A DNA stretch of 64,000 nucleotides from Neckera pumila (Eukaryota > Streptophyta > Bryopsida > Hypnales > Neckeraceae). Under the pieces are notes generated by a model. That model saw only the letters and a list, made by a program, of their open reading frames with translations. It had not been told where the DNA came from and searched no databases. Positions 38,311 through 48,385 of this stretch are shown piece after piece. The position numbers were made by a program, and so were the translations under genes. How positions within the stretch are numbered: position 1 is the first letter of the stretch; each line of letters begins with the position of its first letter. Location of the stretch: NCBI GenBank assembly GCA_963969595.1, contig OZ018408.1, positions 3,221,823 to 3,285,822 on the forward strand, read 5' to 3'.

Positions 38311-40306
38311 TGCTACAGCGTCCCCGGGATGTCGCAGAAGATGCGGAAGATTGTGAGATGCGAGTGAGCAGGTAGAGCGCAGCAGCTCTAAGATGTGAGC
38401 AGGTAGGGAAAAGAGGGTCGGTTCACAAGAAGGAGCGTGGAGAAATGCAAAGGCAAGAATAGGTGGAGGTTGAGAGCAGGAGTTTATGTAGTGTCAATTT
38501 TACAGTAGGAATGGGAGAGAAAGCCTCTCTCTTGAGCTATACAGCCTGGATCACTTCCATAATGAATGAGGGAAATTTTCAAAATTTGACTTTTGAGATT
38601 TTAAATCTTCTTTGATGAGAAGTCCATTTATGTGAATGGGAGTTACAAACTGGAAGTGTAAAGTCTAGTGAGATGATGTAGGGATTGGAGTTGTATTTAT
38701 GTGAGGGAAAATCACGCAATCTTTCGATTTTGCATTTTGGTGTGAACAAAGCCACGGGAGCCTGCAGGAGCTGAAAGGAGCTTCCAATTCAGTTTTGGGG
38801 TAACCGCTTTCAAGGACAAGCACTTCAGCAGACAATACTAAATCTGAATTTTAAATCTTCATGTCACTCCTCATTGGTCCAGGCAGGTCCAAGCAAGTGG
38901 AGTACTTGTTGTACTGGCATGCTTCAACTGGCTTAGGAAGTAGTTTTTTATGATCGGAAACAGGTAGGCCATCGCAATTTCAGAAAGGATGGAGTACAGT
39001 GCAGGACAGAAACGTCGACCTGGCTAGCGTACCTAGGCGGCATTCCATACACGAAATTCAGGTTTCTCTACCCTTTTCCTTACCTGAATACGGAGTCTAT
39101 ATTTCAATTTTTATGGACTTACTTGATCATCTCCATTTATCTCCAAAATTTTAGTGCTAAACCCTCATACCCTAAACCCTAATCCCAAAAAATATGGCCC
39201 TCATAATCCATAGTTATTTTCAGTTTTGGCACCATGTACCCCTTTTATGCTTCTGTACAATCTCCGTATCTCTGGTGCCTCAGGTCATTAAGGGTTAAGC
39301 AATGGGTTTTTTGGTGAAAAGTGACACAACAAGTAAGTTCTCTAGTCTCTTTCTCCATAGGAAGCAAGAAGGGGGGTCACACCTTTTTGGCTCTCATTGG
39401 TTCCACTTTCCTCTCCACATCTTTTCAACCTTCATGGAAGCGAGAAGGTGTGACTACCCCTATTAGTATCACAACCATCGTCTCCAAATGGAGGTGATAA
39501 TAAGGAATTGTGAAACAGCAAAGTGGTGGTATTTTTATGTATTTTTTATATATTTTTATATTATCGATTTTCAAACTACTGATTGCCTTTAATCACTGTA
39601 GTGGTCTTTGATGTGTGTATTAAGTGTTTAGGGTGGCTTTAGAGTTTAGGGTGGATATAAAACTTTCTAAACACATCAAAAATATTACATAATTTCATCC
39701 CAATACACAATAGTCCATCCTAAATGTCAAAATGCTAAATATTATTTTCCACAACAATAAACATCTATTCTCAATAAACTCGATGAATAACTAAAGTGTC
39801 CTATTATTTTTACCGTGATATTTAATAGTATGTGCTTGTGAGAAAATAAATGAACCATACTAACAACCATTTTGGTGTCAATGGTACATATATAATAGAT
39901 AAAAATAATTCTCCTCTATTAAAATTTATAAGCTTATGTGTTTTCATTTACTAATTAATAAACAAGTTGGTATATGTGGAAGATAAGATTAGCAGCTTCA
40001 ATGCATCCTGTTTCTAGACAGAGGAACAATGCAAATGGGGCTTATAACGAACTTGTGCAAATATTGCACCCTAATGTTGATGCTGCAGCTAACAACATTT
40101 ATAAGGTGCCTTTATACGAGAGCCCTTATTGGGCAATTTGACGCGATTTTGCAAAGCACGAAACAACACTCCGAAAGCTAAGATTCTCTGACACCTCACC
40201 CGCAATGAGCTGAGGAGGTGGAAGATATTCACTAGAAAATTCAAAAAGATTATACTATGATATTTGTTGGGTCTTAGCCTATTGTTGTTATTGGAGGCGA
40301 TGCACC

Positions 40307-40715
40307 AAGTAAGATAGAGCCACGGACCTATAATTGACCAAATAAGGGGTTCCAACATGATTTGGAATAGTGAAAGCAAAACAAATATTTTTTAGAGGTA
40401 CATCAATAGAAATGACAAGGATTGCAAAAAAATTGATACTTTTATTGCTTGAACTGAAATTACGATGAATTTTGGGAGGCAAAAAGTGCTCCATACCTAT
40501 GGCCAAAGTCTAGACTCTTCCAATGCCATTCATTCAAGAACTTTTTTTTAATCATTATTTTCTACTTTCTTTCTCACAACTTGGGATATGTGTCATGTAT
40601 TTATTAGTTCCAACCATGAAAAGAAAAGAAAAATACTCTAAACTTGGTCAAAAATACATGCACTTGTAGGTCGGAAATAGGTCATTGGTCGAAAATGGAT
40701 AGCTATACCTTAGAA
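40307..40715. mobile_element. Family E MITE, copy 1
   Basis: About 400 bp with inverted ends AGATAGAGCCACGGACC... and (reverse complement) AAGGTATAGCTATCC... The interior shares long stretches with copy 2 (62893-63303), for example GATTTGGAATAGTGAA and TTTTGGGAGGCAAAAAGT. Non-coding. Confidence 0.65.
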
Positions 40716-42354
40716 GGCTAACAAGAGGCCCAATCCGTCCAACCCCCAATCTTATAAGTGGCCCATTCTTGACAACAAACAATGCCCTAAACCGTCTCCA
40801 CATTGGGCTTGTTCTTAACTTATGACTCTAAGCCACCCCAACCATGCCATGTGGCAATCAAAGTGACAATAAAGGGTTAAAAAACGAGGATGTGATATTA
40901 GAGAAGAGGAAAGCAACTGAGACGAATGCAGATAGAATGCGGATAAACTGACTCAAGGCACACTACTATCTCCTGAAACCCCCTCCCCCGCCCTGAAAAT
41001 CCCCGGCCGTTCGATGAGCGAAATTTATTTTGGAACTACCCCCCACGCCGTGCATTCAGTGGATTATGTTTCTGCTGGCTGTCTGGGTTTGTGGTTTTGA
41101 CGATACTTTTTGATATAGTGCAAGATAGCTTCAGCGCCGCTCCACCGCGCCTGCTCCGTCTCTCCACGTTTCTTGCGTTCACAGAATGAAGCCCCGCTTG
41201 AATTGAAGCGCAGCAGTTGTATGTGACATTCGCAGAAATTCTTGCATGCCGGTGAATCTTATTATATACGTTGAGTGTTGTGATCGCGGGAGAACATGGA
41301 AGCCATGGCGAGCTAATTGCAGGGCTTCTTGTGCTGTGGACTTGAGGTTGCGCTTTGAAGGTGGTATGGACTATCATTCTTCATTTGGAAATACTTTTTA
41401 GATGGATCTTGAAATGAAGCACCTCGTTTCAGTAGAGAAATTATTAGAGGCGTTTGAGTTTTTGGCACATGTTTGTGTGCACCTTGTTGTAATTTGAAAT
41501 CAATCGAGAACTGGATTATCAGTTCCTTGAAACCCTAGCTATGAGCTGCTGCACTTCATTTCTGTAATGAGATCTACTTTTTGCATTATCATAGCTGGAA
41601 ATTTTGGATTGCGCAACAAATTTTGGATTGTACTACCTGGGTTTTGCGTTTTGAGGTCTGTGTTAGGGTTTGTGTTTGACTGCCTGGCTTGGTTTGTGTT
41701 TGGCTGACTTGAGGGGGGGTCTATTCATTCTTTTTTGCATTAATTAATTAATCTATTCAAGATAGGCTCCGTGAACTTGACCTCACTATCTGTTCAAAAT
41801 ACAGTCTGCTAGCGAAAGTCCAAAGGACTTACAAGAGTCGCAGTGAACGACAATCGAATTCCACGCAATTGAAGTTCTGCACGGCAAGCATTGGCGATGG
41901 CAATGCACGCCTTGCAAGCGAGCAGTCTTGTAGTAATTCAGACTACTGTCAGCATGTTACGGCGTTTCAAAGTCTAGGAGCAACAATTTTCACAATCCTC
42001 ACACTTCGCTCACCGAGAATTTTTGGTGTTCTAAGGAAGAGGTGAGCACCAGTGTATTGAACCGACACAAGAAGTTTCTCTTCTTGTGCGGAATTTTTTT
42101 TCCTCTTTAATTCTGCAACTTCCATTTACACTTGTTCGTGTGGAAATTTAGGGTTTACACGGGTTTTGTGGAGGTTTTAGAGGATTATATCAGTCCAGGT
42201 CGCAGAGTTTGAACGGGTTGGGGATGATGTAGTGGGAAGCGGCATTTACCGGATAACAGGCCTTTGTGATATAGAGAATGGTTTTGGAATAGGTTTTTTT
42301 TCTGTGGCATTCCACTGTATATTGGCTTGTTCATGTTGAAATTTGGGGTTTATC

Positions 42355-42380
42355 GGGGGGGGGGGGGGGGGGGGGGGGGG
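42355..42380 (+). repeat. Run of 26 guanines upstream of the EMB1703-like gene
   Basis: Uninterrupted G26, followed by AGGAGG. It sits in the second copy of a tandem duplication; the first copy has only CACGGG at the corresponding place. It could form G-quadruplex structures. Length may be affected by sequencing or assembly error. Confidence 0.8.
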
Positions 42381-42647
42381 AGGAGGTTTTAGAGGTTTAC
42401 ATCATGTCTAGGTCGTAGAGTAATTTTTTAGAGTGAGTTGTGGATGGAGAATTGAAGGCGCCATTTCTTGCCTTTGCGTGCACGCCATTGTGATTTGGAG
42501 AGATTTAGCGGATTGATTCAAGAGATTTTGACAGTGAAAGGTGGTGTAAGGCGGGCGAGAAAGAGTAGAGTGGAGGAAAACAGGTCGAGAGGGAGTATAA
42601 CCGTAGAAGAAGTGGAAATTGAGCTGTTGTACTTATCATTGTAGGCC

Positions 42648-45600
42648 ATGGCGACAACGGTGGCTGCCGGGATGCAAGCGAGGGTAGCGACGGCGCATCA
42701 GAGTGGAGGAACTATTGCCGTGAGTGGTCCCACTTCGACATTTCTCTCTCGCAGTGTTTGGAGAATCAATTGCCCTAGAAAGCAGCTTGTGCGGCGAGGA
42801 ACGACATGTGAAGCCTCGGGCAAGGGTATCAATGGACTGGCGGAAGAAGCACGTCGAAGTGCTGGCGAGGCAGCTCGTGCTATTGGCAGGAAAGCTGACC
42901 TGGTTTTTGACGATGTGCAGGGCAAGGTACGAATGTCTGTTCCTTCTCCATTGAAATCATGCCTTACTTGACCTTTCCTTACTCTGTATTCGAGTTTTTG
43001 TATCGAGAACGAGGGATAGAGCTCAGAATCTATCACCATTTTTTCATATTTTCTGCTGTAGAACTTGGTTTTATATGGGTCGATGAAATCAAAGTCTGAA
43101 ATATGTTTTTCAATTTAAAATAGATAGTTGCATCATCTTATGACGGCAGTGATGTCGTTTTCTCTGCCTGCAGACAAAGAGATAAATGTTTGGAAAGTCA
43201 TGCTCATGATTAATGTCTTACGATGGATTGGATAATATTCTAGAGCACTCTCATATGCAATGGCACCTCTTCTATGTCAATGTGTTGATTAAAATAATTG
43301 AAATGTCGTGGTGTGAAGTAATAGTAAACCCCTCGTTTAGTTTTTAGTGGTGGATTTTTTCTTGCGGGCGTTAAGTATTAACAGATCAGATTCTTTTGAA
43401 TCTTTTTGCCAGATATTCTGACTTCTTGTGAGACTGTGTTTGTTGGTTTTGAGAAGTTAGGAGCGCATTGACTTAGCAGTGGTAGACGTTTTTCACAGGC
43501 TCAGCGAGCAGCGCGAACTGCTAATTCGAAGGTTGAAGAGATGACCCAAAGACTTGGCATTGAGGAGCCTCTATCGCAGTACGTGGCGAAGAAAGGCAAG
43601 GAGATAAGGTGGGAGATGGTGGGCGCTGCTGAATCCGTGTACAGCAGTGTGGTAGCTATTTCCAGTCGGCCCGTGGTCAAACGAAGCATCATTGGGTTTC
43701 TCTTGTTTTACGCTTTCTCTGTCGTGTGGGCTGCACGTATCGTGCTCTTCGATAAGAAGTCTGAAGAGGCACGAGAGCGGTTTGGGCGGGAGCTTCGACT
43801 TCAGAAGCTGAGAGAAGGAGGTGTATCGGCTCCTATCACAAGAGCTCCTCTTGATTTTACTGAAATTAAAGTGAATGGTCGGAACGTGCAGTCAGCCAAT
43901 GATGAGGAGTTTCTAGACAAGGTGCGAAGAATTCAGGGCATGGCTCGTGCAGTTCGTGTCGCTGAGCAGGAAGTGTTCTCTCCATCCGACAGCGCGTTTG
44001 TCAGCATCTCAGGGAAGAGCCCAATTCGAGAGTCTGAGAAGAAGCAGTCCTCGGTTCCCACCAACAGGAAAGATTTGCTGAAGAAAAAGAAGGGAAGGAA
44101 GGAGATACCCCTTGAGATCCAGGATGGGCCGGTTGGTTTGGAAAACAAGGTTTCCGCAAAAATAGAGAAACCTATTGATGGCAATGAGCAGGCCAAGCTT
44201 GTACATGAGCCTGAACCCTCTGTAACAGCTGACCCTTTGAGACCGGTAGTTGAGACTCCGTCAGCAATTGAGGCTGAAGCTACCAAGAATGTGTACACTT
44301 CAGAGACCTTGCAAAGCCAGGTTTCTAAAATTGAGGCTCTAGACTCGATTGCAGCTCGGAGCAGTGACACACAGCTTCCTCTCAAAGGAGATGTGGTGCC
44401 ATCGTTGAACGGCAATAGTAAGCCGCAACGTTCCCCACTGAATGTATCTGCAAAAGATGGAAAACCAACGCCATCGACTTTGGGCAATGTGACTCCGACT
44501 TTCGACGGTGCAGCAAGATCGGTGCCCCCAATGAGAAGTCAATCGCAGAAGTTCAAATCTATGCGTGTTATTACATCTCCAGAGGAAGCTCGAGCCAGAA
44601 TTGCTGCTAGAAAGCCCAAGGATGGAAGTTCTTCTGCAAAAACAACCTCCACGAGGCCTACGTTTCCGAGGATAAACGTTCCAGCTGTGGAGTCGGTTGC
44701 AAGTGAATTGGGAATTGATTCGGAAGATAGTCAACCAATAGATCAAGCCGGGTCCATGGAGAAAGATAAGGGTAGTGTTAGTGCTGAAGATAGTCAATCC
44801 TTTAAGGGGAAGAAAGCGGGTTCGAAGTCTTCTTCTTCGCGAGAGAAGAAACAAGAGCCGACGTCTGCCGAGCAGGAGGAAGAAGAGGCGTGGATGCGAG
44901 ATGAAGTGTTACGAAACATTGTGTTGAAAGTTCGTGACAACGAGGAGGCCGGCCTCGAGAGTTTTCATGGTCTTGACTCGGAGGCCGAGCAGAAGTTCTT
45001 CAAAGGGCTGGAACGCAAATTCGAGCGTGAGGGAGAAGCTGTGAAGAATTGGATTCAGGATCGTGTGGAGAATCTAGACTATGGTATTGGTGGCGTGGGA
45101 GTGGATGATCCTCCGGAAAGCTTTGTTGCCAGATGGAAAGATCAAGACGACCCTGAAAGAGCCAAAAGGTTTGCAAAATTTCAAGAGGACCGCAGACGAA
45201 TTCTCGAGAAGCAAATGGGCATATCTCAAACAACGGACGACACATCTAGTGCCTCAACATCACCAAGCCCTGCTTCAAAATCTTCTCAAACAACAGACCG
45301 CGCCTCTAGTGCATCAACATCTTCTCCGCCAAGCCCTGCTTTAAAACCTTCTCAAACAACAGGCCGCCCTTCTAGTGCATCAACAGCTTCACCGTCCCCT
45401 CCAAGGCCTGCTTCTGCCAAGGACATAACTAAGAAGGATGCAGCTAAGGAGAGATTGCAGTCGAATGGGAATGCATCGGGTAGCAAGACGATTGTCACGA
45501 GCAGTGGTAAACAAGCCAAGCCTGTTCCACGAGAATGGCACCACACGAGGAAGTGGGGGCAAGAGCTTCAACAGAAGTACGATCTAGAAACTGACACAGA

Positions 45601-46291
45601 GAAGCGTTCACTGATGGAAGAGGTGGGTCAGGACCTGGACAGATGGATCACAGAGGATGAAATTGAGGAGGCCAATAGGTTGTTGTCGCAAGGGTTACCA
45701 GGGGAGCAAGAATACGTCCGAATGCATTATGAAAAGACCAGGGAGAAGATCAGTAAGCAGCATGAGATGTTTGGATCGGGAGGAATGCTCAACAAGTACG
45801 GAGAGTACAAGGAGACAAAGAAGGAGCCAGAGCTATGGTGGTTAGATCTGCCATATGTGTTATGTATTGGACTCACGACCTCTTCCGATGATGGCAATAG
45901 CAGTTGGGGTTTCTATTCCCTAGATATGACTCCGGACTTTGCAGGAATGGAAGAAGGCCCAACGTCGACATACAATCACACTGTAGCTTTTCAAGACCAG
46001 AAAGATGCTCTCAACTTCTGTGGGTTGCTACTCTCGGAGCAATACTCGGCAGACGTCATCCCCCTTGCTCCCAAGGATCTCTACCAGGATGCCAAGCAGC
46101 AGGAATTCAAAGTCACTGTGATCAAGAAAGGGCAGCTGGGACTTGTGCCTGGGCAAGCCTTGGATGATGTGGAGCAGCGCTTGATTGAAATTGGAAGCTC
46201 TATTTACTGGGAGGAGCTTGAACGGGCACGCTCTATTGACATCGATGCAGTTCTCGATGAAGGCTTGGGTTATGGGAGACCATCTCGTTGA
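42648..46291 (+). CDS. EMB1703-like chloroplast protein (about 1023 aa)
   Basis: Resembles the plant-specific EMBRYO DEFECTIVE 1703 family, a plastid protein needed for embryo/chloroplast development in Arabidopsis; molecular role unknown. Exon 1 is 42648-42926 and exon 2 is 43499-46291, joined in phase 0 (donor GTACGA, acceptor TTTCACAG). The N-terminus is Ser/Thr/Arg-rich and poor in acidic residues, like a transit peptide. One transmembrane segment lies at about residues 156-177 (IIGFLLFYAFSVVWAARIV), then a Ser/Lys-rich disordered region. The conserved C-terminus contains DDPPESFVARWKDQDDPE, WITEDEIEEANRL and PELWWLDLPYVLCIGL. A SQTT..SSAST repeat occurs three times (45224-45410). The EMB1703 assignment comes from memory of the C-terminal motifs; the coding call itself is very secure from the 2.8-kb open exon. 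Confidence 0.8.
45224..45410 (+). repeat. In-frame minisatellite in the EMB1703-like gene
   Basis: Three imperfect units of about 60 bp encode SQTTDxxSSAST followed by Pro/Ser-rich spacers. The unit length is a multiple of three, so copy number can change without frameshift. It lies in a linker predicted to be disordered, before the conserved C-terminal part. Confidence 0.7.
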
Positions 46292-48223
46292 TGCTGGTTT
46301 TGGAAGTTTAGGTTATCTTAGGATCATGTTATTCTGTATTCTTCATTAACGACATAAAGCTTGATGATGTTTCACAATGTCTCTTCTCGTCAAGGGAAGT
46401 CCCACCTATCGTTGCAACAACCTTGTTGCCTTTTCTGTGTGTTGAAAATGACTGCATAGAATTTTTGAATGGAGATCCTGACACCTTGAGCCCACCTGAT
46501 GATTAATGAAGAACCAAAGCGTCCAAGAAGCTCCGTTCCTCTGACATCTTTTTTTGACACACGGTCTTTGAAATTTTCCATATTCTGGCTTCTATCTTTT
46601 CTACAAATACCTCAATTTCATCATATCTTTCTTGTACAAGTACCTCAATTTCATCATATCGGTCTTGAAGGAAGGCTGCTTTTTGAAAGTTCATGCTTTA
46701 CTTTGGAAGAATGAGGAGATGTTTGCAGTAAGTATTTGCATGTTACTGGACTTTGTGACCAATGTTTTGATTGCAGATGATAAGCGGGAAAGGAAAGTGG
46801 ATGCTGTCGGGGCGAAAGTGCCTGGGGAATGCTTGAAGCAGCTGCGCATGATCGCATTCGTCGAGAGTAGTTGACGACATTAACTATATTGGCACAGCAT
46901 GTTTCGTGAATGTGGGATTCCTGGCTTTGTAAATGTTTGAGGGAATTCTTGGTGGTGAGTTTCCAGTCCAGGAGTTTTCGAGAATGAGATAGGCTTACTT
47001 TGGGGGTCCTTCAGCTGTACAAATTGGTCGTGTAGCTTCATATTGATCTTAGTGAAATTGGTGCTGTTTCAGTCACCTGACTGAAACCTCAGATCTATAA
47101 TAGTCCTAGTTTTAAGTGCAAATGCAATTGCTACAAAAGACCTCAGGTTGTGTACGTTTCGATTTCGACGGACTATACGGTTCACATACTTTTCGTGTGG
47201 TTATAAAGGCATGATTGACCGAGTTCTTATGATGAAAGATCGAGTTCTGATGATTTCCTGGCTCTTCTTATGTGTCAACGGGTTATTCTGTTCCACTCTG
47301 TCATTGACCAATATGATCAAGCAGTGGGTGTTTGCTCAGTACTCTGTTTTATGTCACTCACTCATGTGCTCGTTATGAATTGTCATGCAGTTGCACTCTT
47401 TTCTCAATAGGAAGTTTCAAGGGTGCTCGTCTTAAAGCGTTCCAATGGCAACTGCTACGAAGCAGCGTGTGAGCCGCAGCGTGTTTATAGGCATCCAAGT
47501 GGACTTCTCACCCAAGTGCGATGGTCTTACAATAAATCATGTAACATCCGTTGCTATACTGCGTGCTGGATTTTGTCATGTAATTAGTGAAAATGATCAA
47601 CTCAAAACTGTCAAAATGACGTCAATGTGGTTCACTCTTTCTGGATGAGGGTAACTCACTATAAGGTAGAGGATGCTATTTACGTCTCCGTAAGCATATT
47701 AAGTGTATGCAGGAGTGTAATTTTGGGTGATGCATAGAATTGTGGAGAGATCTTTGGGTTCAAGAGCTATATCTGTCGAAATAAAAAATTTAACGCTATG
47801 TGTGAACTTCGTGTGGAATTTCGAAGTGGAAAGTTGTAGACCACTTCCGGAATGGCACCTTCTAATATTCTTCACAAATGCAGAACTTTTCAGAATTAAA
47901 CAGGTTTGTGCTTGTGTCTACATGTCCATTCTAAATGAGAGTTTTGGAGCACTTTAGGGGCATTATTAATGTGTGAACTTACAAGCTCTTTCATCATGAC
48001 AGAGAATTAGAAACCAGTTCCTCTTATCACACTAATCTCACACGCTGTTATCGCGGAAGCTGTTGTTTCTATAAGCAACTCCATGATTATGGACTATAAG
48101 TTGGGGCTCGTTACACCCGACAATTCAGAGAGTTGTAGTGATTAAGGTAGGCCTTGGGTCACATTCAACCACGCTCATTGAATGTGCATTTCATCTCGGT
48201 TCCAGAGCCTTTAGCCTTTAGCC
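46292..48223. other. 3' flank and intergenic DNA before the pectinesterase
   Basis: No supported gene. 46601-46667 has two tandem copies of a 33-34 bp unit (ACCTCAATTTCATCATATC). The short open frames at 46500-46870 and 47148-47957 have no recognisable family. A tandem AGCCTTT triplet is at about 48207-48227. Confidence 0.5.
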
Positions 48224-48234
48224 TTTATATCTAT
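48224..48234 (+). promoter_or_regulatory. Possible TATA box of the pectinesterase gene
   Basis: TTTATATCTAT, about 155 bp before the start codon at 48386, preceded by a short AGCCTTT tandem repeat. Confidence 0.35.
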
Positions 48235-48385
48235 CTTCAGTCTCGTACTTCCTGGGTTCTGTTTGATAGTGGATTCAGGCTCCTGTTAGCAGTTTCCATT
48301 TCGTCTGTACCAAATGAAAGGTGTGGTAGATAGAAATTGTGTCTAACAAATTGCGCTGGACTTTGATCTGTGTCTAGCTAATTCA

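Larger units (their letters stand above)
31884..39298. mobile_element. piggyBac-type transposon, 7.4 kb, with B3-domain passenger gene
   Basis: Bounded by TTAA at 31884-31887 and 39295-39298. The ends are inverted: left CCCTTTAAGGCCTGAG, right (reverse complement) CCCTTAATGACCTGAG; 17 of the first 23 positions agree. TTAA duplication plus CCC-starting ends are hallmarks of piggyBac. Inside are a decayed piggyBac transposase (plus strand) and a small B3-domain gene (minus strand, 37840-38310). At 7.4 kb it is several times longer than classical animal piggyBac elements. 31888-33170 is a long left flank with open frames but no recognised protein; 38311-39294 is a non-coding right end with AAACCCTAA-type telobox words at about 39163-39190. 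Confidence 0.82.
39299..42647. other. Intergenic region and upstream region of the EMB1703-like gene
   Basis: Holds the right part of an interrupted inverted-repeat element (39299-39463), a family E MITE (40307-40715), and the promoter/leader of the EMB1703-like gene. Within the last 550 bp a segment is duplicated in tandem (about 42119-42255 and 42309-42420), sharing GAGGTTTTAGAGG and AGGTCG-AGAGT blocks. The second copy contains a run of 26 G (42355-42380). Open frames near 41036-41377 show no family features. Confidence 0.5.

Noticed and set aside
43933..44854. Long minus-strand frames opposite the EMB1703-like exon
   Set aside because: They are antisense shadows of a 2.8-kb coding exon with skewed codon use.
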